A DNA stretch of 64,000 nucleotides from assembly GCA_934167495.1 (NCBI GenBank), contig CAKPKP010000005.1, forward strand, positions 30,677 through 94,676. The letters are read 5' to 3'. The notes under the pieces are model-generated. The model searched no databases and was not told the DNA's origin. It was given only the letters and a program-made list of their open reading frames with translations. Each line of letters starts with the position of its first letter. Position 1 is the stretch's first letter. Origin of the DNA: an uncultured Clostridia bacterium. GTDB taxonomy: Bacteria; Bacillota; Clostridia; TANB77; CAG-508. Positions 27,097-36,916 of this stretch are shown here, in pieces. Position numbers and translations under genes: made by a program.

Positions 27097-27906
27097 CTAT
27101 ATAAACAATATTAATGCATAATACGCAAAAGGTGCTATAAATATAACACTATCTATTCTATCTAACATTCCTCCATGACCCGGAATTAAATCACTAAAAT
27201 CTTTAACATCTAAATTTCTTTTTATACTTGATGCTGCAAAATCTCCTATTTGACTAAATGCACTAAGAATTATTCCAAGTATTGCTATAAATATGTACGA
27301 AATATTTTGTTCAAAAAAGTTATTAAGCACAACTGTATATAAAACTACTGAAATAGTTGCACCAACTAAACCAGCTATACAACCTTCTATAGATTTATTT
27401 GGACTTACTTTACTAAATTTATGTTTTCCAAATTTTTTACCAATTGTATATGCTGCTATATCTGTTCCCCATGATGATATAAGTATATACCAAATTAAAA
27501 GTTTTCCATTTTCTATTCCATATAATATTGGAATAAATACTGTAAATCCAACTATATAGGCAATACCTAAAAATGTATATGCCATATCTTCAAAATTCCA
27601 TTTTAAATTAGATATTATTACTTGCAAAAACAATAACAACAAAGTTACTGGTATCATTAAATGAATTATAATATTAATATACTCCTGTGGTATAATATGT
27701 ATAAAAGCTATAATAGCACAAGCAACATATCCTACCCATGATATTGGTTTAATTTTTCCTTTGCAACTTTTACTATATTCATAAAATGATCTCATTGCTA
27801 TTATAGCCATAAATCCATCAATTATATACTTATTTGCAAAAACAAATAACAAAACAACTAATGGTAATCCAATTACACCTGATAAAATTCTTTTTATATT
27901 ATTCAT
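27097..27906 (-). CDS. cdsA: phosphatidate cytidylyltransferase
   Basis: This 269-residue membrane enzyme has about eight helices and makes CDP-diacylglycerol from phosphatidic acid and CTP. The CdsA signature near the C terminus is complete: SQIGDFAASSIKRNLDVKDF followed by LIPGHGGMLDRIDS. The start follows AAAGGAAATTTTAATAT. It lies in the conserved frr-uppS-cdsA order. Confidence 0.96.
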   Translation of the reverse strand: MNNIKRILSGVIGLPLVVLLFVFANKYIIDGFMAIIAMRSFYEYSKSCKGKIKPISWVGYVACAIIAFIHIIPQEYINIIIHLMIPVTLLLLFLQVIISNLKWNFEDMAYTFLGIAYIVGFTVFIPILYGIENGKLLIWYILISSWGTDIAAYTIGKKFGKHKFSKVSPNKSIEGCIAGLVGATISVVLYTVVLNNFFEQNISYIFIAILGIILSAFSQIGDFAASSIKRNLDVKDFSDLIPGHGGMLDRIDSVIFIAPFAYYALILFI

Positions 27907-27926
27907 ATATTAAAATTTCCTTTCGT

Positions 27927-28643
27927 TTATTTAGCTCCGAATTTTCTATTTCTTCTTTGATATTCTTCAATAGCTTCTAATAAATCCTCTTCACTAAAAT
28001 CTGGCCAGTTTTTACTTACGAAAACAAATTCAGAATAAACTAATTGCCAAGGTAAAAAATTACTTGTTCTTATTTCTCCACTTGTTCTTATTAATAAATC
28101 TGGATCAGGCATATTTTTAGTATATAAATTATTTGAAATTAATTCTTCATTTATATCTTCTATATCTATTTTATTTTCTTTTATATCTTTTGCAATATTT
28201 TTAACTGCATTTACTATTTCATTTCTTCCACCATAATTAAATGCAATATTAAAAACTATACCTGTATTATTTTTTGTTTTCTCTTCTGTTTCTTCTATAC
28301 TTTTTTGTAAACTTTTTGAAAGTTCCTCTCTGCTTCCTAATATATTAATTTTTATATTTTCTGTGTCTGCCTTTTTTCTAAAATTGTCTATATAGCTTTG
28401 AAGTAATAACATTAATGCTCCTACCTCTTCTTTACTTCTTTTCCAATTTTCTGTTGAAAAAGCATATACAGTAATATATTTTATTCCTATACTATTTGCA
28501 TATCTTACTATTTTTTCTAAAGTTTTAGCTCCTTCTTTATGTCCAAATTTAACATCAAGATTTTTACTTCTTGCCCATCTTCTATTTCCATCCATTATTA
28601 TTGCTATATGATTTGGTAAATTATTATTATCAACTTGAGCCAT
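27927..28643 (-). CDS. uppS: undecaprenyl diphosphate synthase
   Basis: The 238-residue cis-prenyltransferase makes the C55 lipid carrier for cell-wall synthesis. It shows HIAIIMDGNRRWARS with the catalytic Asp, the FSTENWKRS region and the C-terminal LLIRTSGEIRTSNFLPWQ motif. The start follows AAGGAGAAAAAT. Its neighbours (frr, cdsA) are those of most Firmicutes. Confidence 0.97.
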   Translation of the reverse strand: MAQVDNNNLPNHIAIIMDGNRRWARSKNLDVKFGHKEGAKTLEKIVRYANSIGIKYITVYAFSTENWKRSKEEVGALMLLLQSYIDNFRKKADTENIKINILGSREELSKSLQKSIEETEEKTKNNTGIVFNIAFNYGGRNEIVNAVKNIAKDIKENKIDIEDINEELISNNLYTKNMPDPDLLIRTSGEIRTSNFLPWQLVYSEFVFVSKNWPDFSEEDLLEAIEEYQRRNRKFGAK

Positions 28644-28653
28644 ATTTTTCTCC

Positions 28654-29202
28654 TTATACAGACATTATTTCTTTTTCTTTATTAGCTAATATATTATCTA
28701 TATCTTCAATTTTCTTGTCTGTCATTTTTTGTATAGTTTCTTCTGCTTTTCTTAAATCGTCTTCAGTTATAAGACTTTCTTTTTGCATAGATTTTGCTTC
28801 TTCTATTCCATCTCTTCTTATTGATCTTATGCTTATTTTAGCTTCTTCAGCTATTTTTTTAATTTCTTTTACTAAGTCTCTTCTTCTTTCCTCTGTTAAT
28901 TCTGGAAAACTTAATCTTATAACTTTTCCATCATTATTAGGATTTAATCCAATATCAGAAGCTAATATTGCTTTTTCGATATCTTTTAAAACACTAGCAT
29001 CCCATGGTTGAATTACTATTAATCTTGCTTCTGGTATAGAAACACCAGCAACTTGATTTATTGGTGTTGGCACACCGTAATAATCTACTTTTACTTTATT
29101 TAATATTGCTGGATTTGCTCTTCCAGCTCTAATCTCTGCTAAATTTTCTTCATAAACACTTACTGTTTTTTTCATTCTTTCTTCTATCTCATTATATTCC
29201 AT
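28654..29202 (-). CDS. frr: ribosome recycling factor
   Basis: The product has 182 residues from the ATG at 29202, which is correctly spaced from AAAGGTG; the GTG at 29211 lies inside that site. Family segments are [26 protein letters not shown] and [11 protein letters not shown]. With EF-G it splits post-termination ribosomes. It lies between pyrH and uppS. Confidence 0.97.
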   Translation of the reverse strand: MEYNEIEERMKKTVSVYEENLAEIRAGRANPAILNKVKVDYYGVPTPINQVAGVSIPEARLIVIQPWDASVLKDIEKAILASDIGLNPNNDGKVIRLSFPELTEERRRDLVKEIKKIAEEAKISIRSIRRDGIEEAKSMQKESLITEDDLRKAEETIQKMTDKKIEDIDNILANKEKEIMSV

Positions 29203-29228
29203 AATATTCACCTTTCAAATTAAAATTA

Positions 29229-29930
29229 TTATTGTACTATTGTACCTACTTTTTCACCTTTTACTGCTTTAACAATATTTTCTGGTTCACTTATTGCAAA
29301 TACAAGTAAAGGTATATTGTTTTCTTTACATAAAGATGTAGCTGTTGCATCCATTACTTTTAAATCTCTATTTAAAATATCTAAATATGTTATTTCATCA
29401 AATTTTTCTGCTGTTGGATCTAATTTTGGATCTGCAGTATAAACTCCATCTATAGTTTTTGCAAGAAGTATAACTTCTGAATCTGTTTCAGCTGCTCTTA
29501 AAGCTGCTGCTGTATCTGTTGTAAAGTATGGGTTTCCTGTTCCTCCAGCAAATATTACTACTCTACCTTTTTCTAAATGTTTTATAGCTTTTCTTTTTAT
29601 ATATGGTTCTGCTATTTCTCTCATTTCTATTGATGTTTGTAATCTTGTAAATATTCCTCTTGCTTCTAATGCATCTTGTAAAGCTAAACCATTTATAGTA
29701 GTAGCAAGCATTCCCATGTAATCTGATGTTGTTCTTTCCATTTGATGTCCATATTTTCCTCTCCAAAAATTTCCTCCTCCTACTACTATAGAAACTTGAA
29801 CTCCAAGCTCTACTATTTCTTTAACTTTATCACAAATGTTTCCTATTGTTTCAGCATCTATTCCAGCTGATTTATTTCCAGCTAATGCTTCCCCACTTAA
29901 TTTTAGTAATACTCGCTTATATTTTATCAC
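29229..29930 (-). CDS. pyrH: uridylate kinase
   Basis: This 233-residue bacterial UMP kinase makes UDP from UMP and ATP. It shows [12 protein letters not shown] at the N terminus, [11 protein letters not shown], and DNR-type region [12 protein letters not shown]. The start is GTG behind GAGGAGTG. It opens the pyrH-frr-uppS-cdsA-rseP-polC run. Codon 6 is CGA, so CGA is read normally here. In most Firmicutes rpsB-tsf precede it; here they are over 30 kb away. Confidence 0.96.
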   Translation of the reverse strand: MIKYKRVLLKLSGEALAGNKSAGIDAETIGNICDKVKEIVELGVQVSIVVGGGNFWRGKYGHQMERTTSDYMGMLATTINGLALQDALEARGIFTRLQTSIEMREIAEPYIKRKAIKHLEKGRVVIFAGGTGNPYFTTDTAAALRAAETDSEVILLAKTIDGVYTADPKLDPTAEKFDEITYLDILNRDLKVMDATATSLCKENNIPLLVFAISEPENIVKAVKGEKVGTIVQ

Positions 29931-30023
29931 AAAAAAACACTCCTCTTCTTATAAATTTTTACTTTTCACATTTTATCATATAATTTATAAAAAAAAAGTG
30001 TTTTTTCAAATTTTTTTCAAATT

Positions 30024-30815
30024 TTATATATATTTTTTTATATTTACTACAACTTTTCCAGATTTTGTTTCTTTTTCTATAGAATCAAATACAAATTTAC
30101 CTTTTCCTCTTATTGTTATAATATCTTTTTCATTTATTTTTTTAGACAATCTTATCTCGTTTTCTGAATTTATAAACACTCTTCCCTCTTCAATTATTTC
30201 TGTTGCTTTAGTTCTAGAACACTTTGCAAGTTCTGATATAAAATTATCTAATCTATTAGAAGATATAATAATCTTAAACTCCTCAAATTCAGTTTTCTTA
30301 TTTAATAATTCATCAATATTTTCTATTTCAATTTTTGCTTTTTTAAATCTTATTAATTGTTCCAAATTCATTTTTATATACTCAGCTATTTCTTTTAAAA
30401 CAATAATATCAGCTCCATCGCTATTTACAATTATATCTCCGAATTTTTCTCTTTTTATTCCAAGTTTCATAATTCCACTCAAATAATCTCTATGTTCATA
30501 TTTTCCTTTAAGATCATTTGGAAGAATAATTCTTACTATTTCTAAAATATCTTTAATATTATTTTTGATTAAATCTAAATTTAATTTTTCTGGATAAAAT
30601 ATTAGTACATTTCTATCTGCATTTTCATTTCTTCCACCATAAAAAATATAATTAGTTATTTTTTCTTGTTTTATTATTTTTTCTGCAATTCCTCTTTGAT
30701 ATAAATCTAAAAAATCTGTATTAACAATTTTATTTTTAGATTTGCAAAATTTTATTTTATCTAATATTTTAGCTTGTATTAATAAATCATATTCTTTTTT
30801 ATTGGCATCTTGCAT
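30024..30815 (-). CDS. ylmH: S4-domain RNA-binding protein, YlmH family
   Basis: The 263-residue protein carries a C-terminal S4 domain (SSNRLDNFISELAKCSRTKA, then IIEEGRVFIN). Its N-terminal part has the YlmH layout, with FYGGRNENADR. YlmH binds ribosomes or RNA and is linked to translation rescue and, by its usual locus, division. Here it overlaps the end of dxs by 37 bases rather than sitting beside divIVA/sepF. The start follows AGAGGG. Confidence 0.85.
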   Translation of the reverse strand: MQDANKKEYDLLIQAKILDKIKFCKSKNKIVNTDFLDLYQRGIAEKIIKQEKITNYIFYGGRNENADRNVLIFYPEKLNLDLIKNNIKDILEIVRIILPNDLKGKYEHRDYLSGIMKLGIKREKFGDIIVNSDGADIIVLKEIAEYIKMNLEQLIRFKKAKIEIENIDELLNKKTEFEEFKIIISSNRLDNFISELAKCSRTKATEIIEEGRVFINSENEIRLSKKINEKDIITIRGKGKFVFDSIEKETKSGKVVVNIKKYI

Positions 30816-32683
30816 ATTTTCCCTCTATTTGACACATTTTCATTGCATAATTCTTTACATATTTTATAGATACTTTCTATATCTAACCCATAATCTTTTT
30901 CTATTTCATCTACATTCCCTTGTTTTATAAATCTATCTGGGTATCCTAAATTTACTATTTTAGCACCGTTTGCTATTAATTTTATTTGTTCTCCTAATCC
31001 GCCTTTTAATATTCCATCTTCGATAGTAACAACAGTTTTAGTTTTGTTTATAGATTCTTGTATTGTTTTAGAATCCAATGGTTTTAATGTTCTAGCATTA
31101 ATTACTTCTACTTTAATTTTATCTTTTAAAAGCATTTCTTGCACTTGCATAGCTTTTGAAACCATTTTTCCTATGGCAACTATGGTTAAATCATTACCAT
31201 CGCATAAAATTTCACTTTTTCCATATTCTATTTTTCTATTAATTTCAAATTTATAGGCACTCTCTGAACCTCTTGGATATCTTATAGCAACTGGCTTTCT
31301 TAAATTTACAGCAAATTCAAGCATATCTTCTAATTCTCTAAAATCTTTTGGTGCTAATATATTCATATTCGGAATTTGATTTAAAAATGCCATATCGAAC
31401 ATTCCTTGATGAGTTTCACCATCATTACCTACAATTCCAGCTCTATCAATACATAGAATAACAGGTAAGTTTTGTAAACATATATCATGTATTATTTGAT
31501 CATATGCTCTTTGAAGAAAAGATGAATATATTGGAACAACAGGAATTAATCCTTGTGTAGCAAATCCAGCAGCTAATCCAACAGCATGTTGTTCAGCAAT
31601 TCCTACATCAAAAAATCTATTTGGAAATTTCTCTGAAAATTCTTTAAGTCCTGTACCATCAGTCATAGCTGCAGTTATTGCAACAATTTTTTCATTCTGC
31701 TTTGCAAGCTTTACAAGTTTGTCCCCCATGACTCTTGAATAATCAATTTTTCCTTTTGATAATTTTTCTCCTGTAGATATATTAAAGCTTGATGTACTGT
31801 GAAAGCTATCTGGTTTTTCTTCAGCTGGTTTATAACCTTTTCCTTTTTTAGTTAAAACATGTATTAGGATAGGTCCGTCAAGTTCTGTACTTATCTTTAA
31901 TATTTCTTCTAATTTTTCTATGTTATGCCCATCAACAGGCCCTAGATATCTAAAACCAATATCTTCAAAATACATTTTAGGAATTACTAATTGTTTTATA
32001 CTTCTTTTGAATTTTTGAATTATTTTTACTAAAAATCTTCCTATAATAGGTATTTTTTGTATAATTCTTTTTCCTGATATATTAGTTTTGGTATATAATT
32101 GTTTAGTTCTAAGTTTTGTAAGTAGCATTGAAATACCACCAACATTTTTAGAAATACTCATCTCGTTATCGTTTAATATTACAATTAAATTTGAATTACT
32201 ACTTCCTGCATCATTTAAAGCTTCTAATGCCATTCCACCTGTTAAAGCACCATCACCTATAATTGCTATAACTTTGTTATCTTCTTTTAAAATATCTCTT
32301 GACCTTGCCATTCCCAAAGCTATAGAAATTGAATTACTACTATGCCCTGTATTAAATGTATCATATTCTGATTCTGATGTTTTGGGAAATCCTGCTATTC
32401 CATTTTTAGTTCTTAATGTATCTATCTTATCTTTTCTACCTGTAAGTATTTTATGTACATATGTCTGATGCCCAACATCCCATATTATTTTATCCTTTGG
32501 TGCATTAAAAATTGAATGAATCGCAATTGTAAGTTCAACTACACCTAAATTAGATGCTAAATGCCCACCTGTTTTTGAAACAGTATTTATAATTAATTCT
32601 CTTATTTCTTTTGATAATTCTTTTTTATCTTCCAAATTTAATTTTTTTAAATCACTTGGATTATTTATACTATCTATTACCAT
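30779..32683 (-). CDS. dxs: 1-deoxy-D-xylulose-5-phosphate synthase
   Basis: The 634-residue thiamine-diphosphate enzyme joins pyruvate and glyceraldehyde-3-phosphate in the first step of the MEP isoprenoid route. It shows DVGHQTYVHKILTGR, the ThDP motif GDGALTGGMALEALNDAG, and VGIAEQHAVGLAAG in the pyrimidine domain. It supplies isoprenoids for UppS, encoded nearby. A lipid/prenol kinase-like gene precedes it, with 15 bases between. The C-terminal tail runs into ylmH. Confidence 0.97.
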   Translation of the reverse strand: MVIDSINNPSDLKKLNLEDKKELSKEIRELIINTVSKTGGHLASNLGVVELTIAIHSIFNAPKDKIIWDVGHQTYVHKILTGRKDKIDTLRTKNGIAGFPKTSESEYDTFNTGHSSNSISIALGMARSRDILKEDNKVIAIIGDGALTGGMALEALNDAGSSNSNLIVILNDNEMSISKNVGGISMLLTKLRTKQLYTKTNISGKRIIQKIPIIGRFLVKIIQKFKRSIKQLVIPKMYFEDIGFRYLGPVDGHNIEKLEEILKISTELDGPILIHVLTKKGKGYKPAEEKPDSFHSTSSFNISTGEKLSKGKIDYSRVMGDKLVKLAKQNEKIVAITAAMTDGTGLKEFSEKFPNRFFDVGIAEQHAVGLAAGFATQGLIPVVPIYSSFLQRAYDQIIHDICLQNLPVILCIDRAGIVGNDGETHQGMFDMAFLNQIPNMNILAPKDFRELEDMLEFAVNLRKPVAIRYPRGSESAYKFEINRKIEYGKSEILCDGNDLTIVAIGKMVSKAMQVQEMLLKDKIKVEVINARTLKPLDSKTIQESINKTKTVVTIEDGILKGGLGEQIKLIANGAKIVNLGYPDRFIKQGNVDEIEKDYGLDIESIYKICKELCNENVSNRGKICKMPIKKNMIY

Positions 32684-32698
32684 TTTTCAACTTCCTTT

Positions 32699-33343
32699 TT
32701 ATATAACTCCAATAACTAAAGCTAATGCTATTACTGGTACAAAAATATTATCAGTTCCTTTTATTGAAACAGCTTCAACAACTGTTAATATACAAGCTAT
32801 TGCTAAAGCTTTTAATAACCAATATGAAACTCCTGTTACAGCAAAAAATACTGATAAAATTAATAAAGAAACCGTTAGCATAGTTAATGAACCAGCTATT
32901 GTTTTAGTTTTATTTCCAACTTTATAAGATTTACTTTTTATCTTTTGTCCAATTATAGATGCTAATCCATCACCATATCCCATTATTAAAATTCCGCACA
33001 ATCCTACATATGGTTTATTTATTATACCAAATGTAACTATTGAAGTTATTAATAGTGATATTGCGTAATATACTGTACCTAATCCATCATTTTCTTCTCT
33101 TTCCATTGTTTTTATTATATTAAATTTATATGATGCATAATTTATGAATATAAATAATGTAGGTAAAATAGATGCCCATATTACATTATCGAATAGTAAC
33201 ATTGCTATTATCCACCAATTTGATAATGATATATGTACAAATTTTCTACTAGCTTCCTTACCAAATTTTTCGACTTTCTTTGATATCATCATAACAATAG
33301 CTATGTATAAAATTGATACAACTATTCCAATAATATTATTCAT
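32699..33343 (-). CDS. SEC59/DGK-like CTP-dependent lipid or prenol kinase
   Basis: The 214-residue protein has six or seven membrane helices. SRKFVHISLSNWW at the start, GLGTVYYAISLL and MGYGDGLASIIGQKIKSKSY match the phytol/dolichol kinase family. Members phosphorylate isoprenoid alcohols or diacylglycerol with CTP. Being directly upstream of dxs supports an isoprenoid substrate, which is inference. Confidence 0.75.
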   Translation of the reverse strand: MNNIIGIVVSILYIAIVMMISKKVEKFGKEASRKFVHISLSNWWIIAMLLFDNVIWASILPTLFIFINYASYKFNIIKTMEREENDGLGTVYYAISLLITSIVTFGIINKPYVGLCGILIMGYGDGLASIIGQKIKSKSYKVGNKTKTIAGSLTMLTVSLLILSVFFAVTGVSYWLLKALAIACILTVVEAVSIKGTDNIFVPVIALALVIGVI

Positions 33344-33457
33344 ATTAAAATTCCTCCTACGTCAATAGTTGTTTTATTATATCAGATATTGTCAAATATT
33401 TAAATAGTTTTTTATTAATTAGTTCTTCATATACAAAATTTGCATATGAAGAAAAAA

Positions 33458-33481
33458 AACAGATGGAAAATTCCATCTGTT
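33458..33481 (-). terminator. terminator of the cohesin-domain surface protein gene
   Basis: The perfect 11-bp stem AACAGATGGAA / TTCCATCTGTT has a two-base loop and, on the minus strand, a run of eight T. A second palindrome of CTTCATAT / ATATGAAG lies just downstream. Confidence 0.85.
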
Positions 33482-33495
33482 AATATAAATTATAA

Positions 33496-34203
33496 TTATT
33501 TAACATCTCTTAAATCTTTTAATTTAAAACTTAATACAATTGATACTATTCCAATAGCAATCATGGCAAAGAATATTGTGAATTCTTTTCCGGCATATGG
33601 TATTTCTGTTTCTGATACAGTGCTATCTTCTCCATTATCTTCTATTGGATTTATTGTAGGTATTTCAGTTGGCTTTGGAGATTGAGAAGGTGTTACTGTT
33701 GGTGCTGGAGTTGCAGTTGGTGTAACTGTTGGAGTTGGTGTTGGTGTTAAATCTTCTTTTTTTACTATATCTTTAATTACAAGTGGTGTTGATGTACATT
33801 CTGAAGGTCTTTCCAAATTTTCGTTAGCAAATGCTTCTGGATTTACACTTAAATTTGCATCTCCTTCTCCTATTACTTTAAATTTAAAAGTCATTCCTGT
33901 TAATTCATCGCTTCCTGAATACCAACATACATTTATTTTTCCTAGAGTTTTTACACTATAATTATCTTCTGATATATTTGCACTTATAAATTCTAATTTA
34001 TCTGAATCATAATTTAAAATATAATCTGCTGCTTGCATTTTTTCTTTCCAGTTGACATAAATGTCTATTACATCATCTACTTTTGCATTTGCATTTGATG
34101 TAGTTATGCTTATATTTAAATTTTCTAAAGCAAAAACACTTCCAATAAATACAGACATTATTACTACTAAAATAGTACTTATTATTAAAATTTTATTTTT
34201 CAT
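33496..34203 (-). CDS. secreted cohesin-domain protein with C-terminal membrane anchor
   Basis: Of 235 residues, 1-25 are a signal peptide. Residues about 27-145 have the cohesin-like pattern (VDVYVN-type VDDVIDIYVNWK, ADYILNYDSDKLEF). A Thr/Pro stalk (TPTPTPTVTPTATPAPTVTP) follows. The end carries IPYAG, a hydrophobic helix and the basic tail LKDLRDVK. It should be exposed on the cell surface. The tail matches that of the protease at 51287. No dockerin partner is visible. Confidence 0.75.
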   Translation of the reverse strand: MKNKILIISTILVVIMSVFIGSVFALENLNISITTSNANAKVDDVIDIYVNWKEKMQAADYILNYDSDKLEFISANISEDNYSVKTLGKINVCWYSGSDELTGMTFKFKVIGEGDANLSVNPEAFANENLERPSECTSTPLVIKDIVKKEDLTPTPTPTVTPTATPAPTVTPSQSPKPTEIPTINPIEDNGEDSTVSETEIPYAGKEFTIFFAMIAIGIVSIVLSFKLKDLRDVK

Positions 34204-34384
34204 ATGTAATCTCCTTAAAAATAGTTTTCTATATTTATTTTAACTATTTTCTTCTTCATTTTCAATACTTATTTTCATTATTACATAAATGATATTTGTT
34301 TGTAACAATATTGTAATAGTTTCTTTCACTTAATGCGTAAATAACTTTTTGTGCAAAATATTTATGATATATTCTTTTAGGTTA

Positions 34385-35041
34385 TTAATAATTACTCTTA
34401 CATATTTTATTTACAAAATATTCAAAGAATTTCATATCCATCAGATACTCAGGATGCCATTGCACTGCAATTATATTTTTATTTTCTATACCTTCTACAA
34501 TATTATCTTCGCTTTTTGCAATTACTTTAAAGCCTTTTGCAACATCTTTCACAGCTTGATGATGTAATGAATTTATTTCCATACTATCTGTATTATAACA
34601 ATCATATAGAAAAGAATCTTTTTCTAACTTTACCTTATGTCTTTCTTCTAGATTTAATTTATGATTTGGAATATCTTGATATAATGTTCCTCCAAAACAA
34701 ACATTTATAGCCTGTATTCCTCTACAAATTCCTAATATAGGTTTATTAACATTATTAAATGCTTTAATTAATGTAAAATCTAATGTATCAGTTTCTTGTG
34801 CCATTTTATGAATTTCTTCAATTGGTTGCTCTCCATACTCTTTTGGATTTACATCTATAATACTTCCTGTAACAATTAATCCATCACATATTTTAACAAC
34901 TTCATCTAAATTTGTTAATGAACTAATTGGAAATAATAATACATTAAGTTTTTCAAATATATCTTTATACTCTTTGTCTATATAATACTTTTCACTATTA
35001 CCTTCAGATAAAAAATATCTTTCTGTTATTCCTAATATCAT
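34385..35041 (-). CDS. class I glutamine amidotransferase, peptidase C26 family
   Basis: The 218-residue enzyme has the nucleophilic Cys in LGICRGIQAINV and a catalytic His/Glu in AVQWHPEYL. Peptidase C26 (PuuD-like) members hydrolyse gamma-glutamyl amides such as gamma-glutamyl-GABA. No polyamine genes are nearby, so the substrate is open. It stands alone, next to tRNA-Gln on its upstream side. Confidence 0.85.
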   Translation of the reverse strand: MILGITERYFLSEGNSEKYYIDKEYKDIFEKLNVLLFPISSLTNLDEVVKICDGLIVTGSIIDVNPKEYGEQPIEEIHKMAQETDTLDFTLIKAFNNVNKPILGICRGIQAINVCFGGTLYQDIPNHKLNLEERHKVKLEKDSFLYDCYNTDSMEINSLHHQAVKDVAKGFKVIAKSEDNIVEGIENKNIIAVQWHPEYLMDMKFFEYFVNKICKSNY

Positions 35042-35061
35042 AATTTTCTCCTTAAATTTTT

Positions 35062-35137
35062 TGGCTGGGGTACTGTGATTCGAACACAGGAAATGTCGGA
35101 GTCAGAGTCCGATGCCTTACCGCTTGGCGATACCCCA
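35062..35137 (-). tRNA. tRNA-Gln (CUG anticodon)
   Basis: The cloverleaf is complete on the minus strand: acceptor TGGGGTA / TACCCCA, D-arm with AAGCGGTAAGGC, anticodon stem TCGGA / TCCGA around loop CTCTGAC (anticodon CTG), T-loop GTTCGAATC and an encoded CCA end. Confidence 0.93.
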
Positions 35138-35240
35138 ATGATTAATTTATTTTATCACAAAAAAAATTATATATCTAGTATTTATCTTAAATTTATATTA
35201 TATTTTTATCTTCTCAAATTTAAATTCTTTATTGCAAAAG

Positions 35241-35283
35241 AAAATAGACTAAAGTGCTAATTTTTCACACTTTAATCTATTTT
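35241..35283 (-). terminator. terminator of eno
   Basis: A 16-bp stem with one mismatch (AAAATAGACTAAAGTG with CACTTTAATCTATTTT) has an 11-base loop. It lies 12 bases past the eno stop codon. Confidence 0.75.
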
Positions 35284-35294
35284 GATTACAAACT

Positions 35295-36563
35295 TTACTC
35301 GTTTTCTAACTCATTTTCAATATTTAATAATCTATTATATTTAGCCACTCTATCAGTTCTACAAGGTGCTCCTGTTTTTATTTGTTTACTATTTACTGCA
35401 ACAGCTAAATCCGCAATAAAAGTATCTTCTGTTTCTCCTGATCTATGTGATATTATTGTTTTATATCCATTTCTCTTTGCCAAATCTATACAATCTAAAG
35501 TTTCTGTTAAAGTTCCTATTTGATTTGGTTTAATTAAAATACTATTTGCTATTTTATTAATAATACCTTTTTCTAATCTCTTTTGATTTGTAACAAATAA
35601 ATCATCACCTACAAGTTGTACTTTTTCACCTATTTTACTACTTAAAATTTTCCAAGATTTCCAATCCTCTTCTGCTAATCCATCTTCTATTGAAATTATT
35701 GGATATTTTTCTGTTAATTGAACTAAATAATCTATCATTTCTTCATTACTTTTTAGTTCACCTGTCTTCCAAAACAAATATCCTTCTTCGCCTTTCTTTC
35801 TTGCTTCATCATACATTTCTGTACTTGCTACATCCAATGCAATTGCAATATCTTCTTTTGGTCTAAAACCTGCTTTTTTTATTGCTTCTATTATCGTTTC
35901 AATTGCTTCTTCTTCACTTGGTAAATTTGGTGCAAATCCCCCCTCATCACCTACTCCAACAGAATACCCTTTAGCTTTTAAGATACTCTTTAAATTATGA
36001 TAAACTTCTGCTCCCATCTGAACAGCTTCTTTAAACGAAGATGCACCTATAGGCATTATCATAAATTCTTGAATATTAATATTATTTTCTGCATGTTTTC
36101 CTCCGTTTAATATATTCATCATAGGAATTGGTAAATACTTAGCATTAACTCCACCAACATAATTATACAAAGTTTGCCCTAAAGAATTAGCTGCCGCTCT
36201 ACAAACAGCTAATGAAACTCCTAAAGTAGCATTTGCACCTAAGTTAGACTTATTTTCTGTTCCATCCAATTTTATAAGTTCTTCATCTATTTTTATTTGA
36301 TTATACACATTCATTCCTTCAATTCTTTTAGCTATCTTATTATTTACATTATCTACTGCTTTTTCTACACCTTTTCCATTATATCTTTCATCTCTATCTC
36401 TTAATTCTATTGCTTCAAAACTACCCGTTGAAGCACCTGATGGAACCATAGCTGTACCAGAAAATCCACCTTCTGTAACAACCTCAACTTGTACGGTTGG
36501 ATTACCTCTAGAATCTAAAACTTCTAAGGCCTTAACACTTTCTATTTTTAAATAATCTTTCAC
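35295..36563 (-). CDS. eno: enolase
   Basis: I place the start at the GTG at 36563, seven bases after AGGAGTG; the frame stays open further upstream but that part is not conserved. The 422-residue enzyme then begins [20 protein letters not shown] as expected. It converts 2-phosphoglycerate to phosphoenolpyruvate. GDDLFVTN, the catalytic-loop Lys region [15 protein letters not shown] and [14 protein letters not shown] are present. It lies downstream of the other lower-glycolysis genes but is separated from them by a terminator and a repeat. Confidence 0.96.
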   Translation of the reverse strand: MKDYLKIESVKALEVLDSRGNPTVQVEVVTEGGFSGTAMVPSGASTGSFEAIELRDRDERYNGKGVEKAVDNVNNKIAKRIEGMNVYNQIKIDEELIKLDGTENKSNLGANATLGVSLAVCRAAANSLGQTLYNYVGGVNAKYLPIPMMNILNGGKHAENNINIQEFMIMPIGASSFKEAVQMGAEVYHNLKSILKAKGYSVGVGDEGGFAPNLPSEEEAIETIIEAIKKAGFRPKEDIAIALDVASTEMYDEARKKGEEGYLFWKTGELKSNEEMIDYLVQLTEKYPIISIEDGLAEEDWKSWKILSSKIGEKVQLVGDDLFVTNQKRLEKGIINKIANSILIKPNQIGTLTETLDCIDLAKRNGYKTIISHRSGETEDTFIADLAVAVNSKQIKTGAPCRTDRVAKYNRLLNIENELENE

Positions 36564-36672
36564 TAATATCACTCCTATTCTATATCTAGTATCCCCATAA
36601 TTTTCCTTAATAAACATATATAACAAAAATTATAATATATGGAAGGATTTCAAATTTAGTAAAACTTTTATA

Positions 36673-36862
36673 TACAAAGTATTTATCTAATAGGAATTTC
36701 AAAGAAATTTTCTATTAGAGAACAAAAGCGGAAATTAATAACTTTTGTACTTATTAAAACATTTTGAAGTCCGCGTCTTTGTTCGTGTGCGAAATTTGCA
36801 AAGCAAATTTCTGTACAAAGTATTTATCTAATAGGAATTTCAAAGAAATTTCCTATTAGATA
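36673..36862. repeat. hairpin repeat family, copy A (with duplicated end hairpin)
   Basis: The core 36720-36862 has three parts: GAACAAAAGCGG...TCCGCGTCTTTGTTC outer pairing, the palindrome GAAATTTGCAAAGCAAATTTC and a terminal hairpin (TAATAGGAATTTC / GAAATTTCCTATTA). The terminal hairpin with its TACAAAGTATTTATC lead also occurs once before the core (36673-36719), flanking it directly. The copy lies between eno and the terminator of the upstream gene. Confidence 0.85.
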
Positions 36863-36866
36863 AAAA

Positions 36867-36896
36867 AGAAGCTACCTATATTTCAAGGTAACTTCT
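36867..36896 (-). terminator. terminator after the gpmI / YezG-like unit
   Basis: AGAAGCTACCT / AGGTAACTTCT stem with one mismatch, followed by TTTTTT on the minus strand. Repeat copy A begins four bases further on. Confidence 0.8.
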
Positions 36897-36916
36897 AAAA
36901 AATCTAATTACTAATT

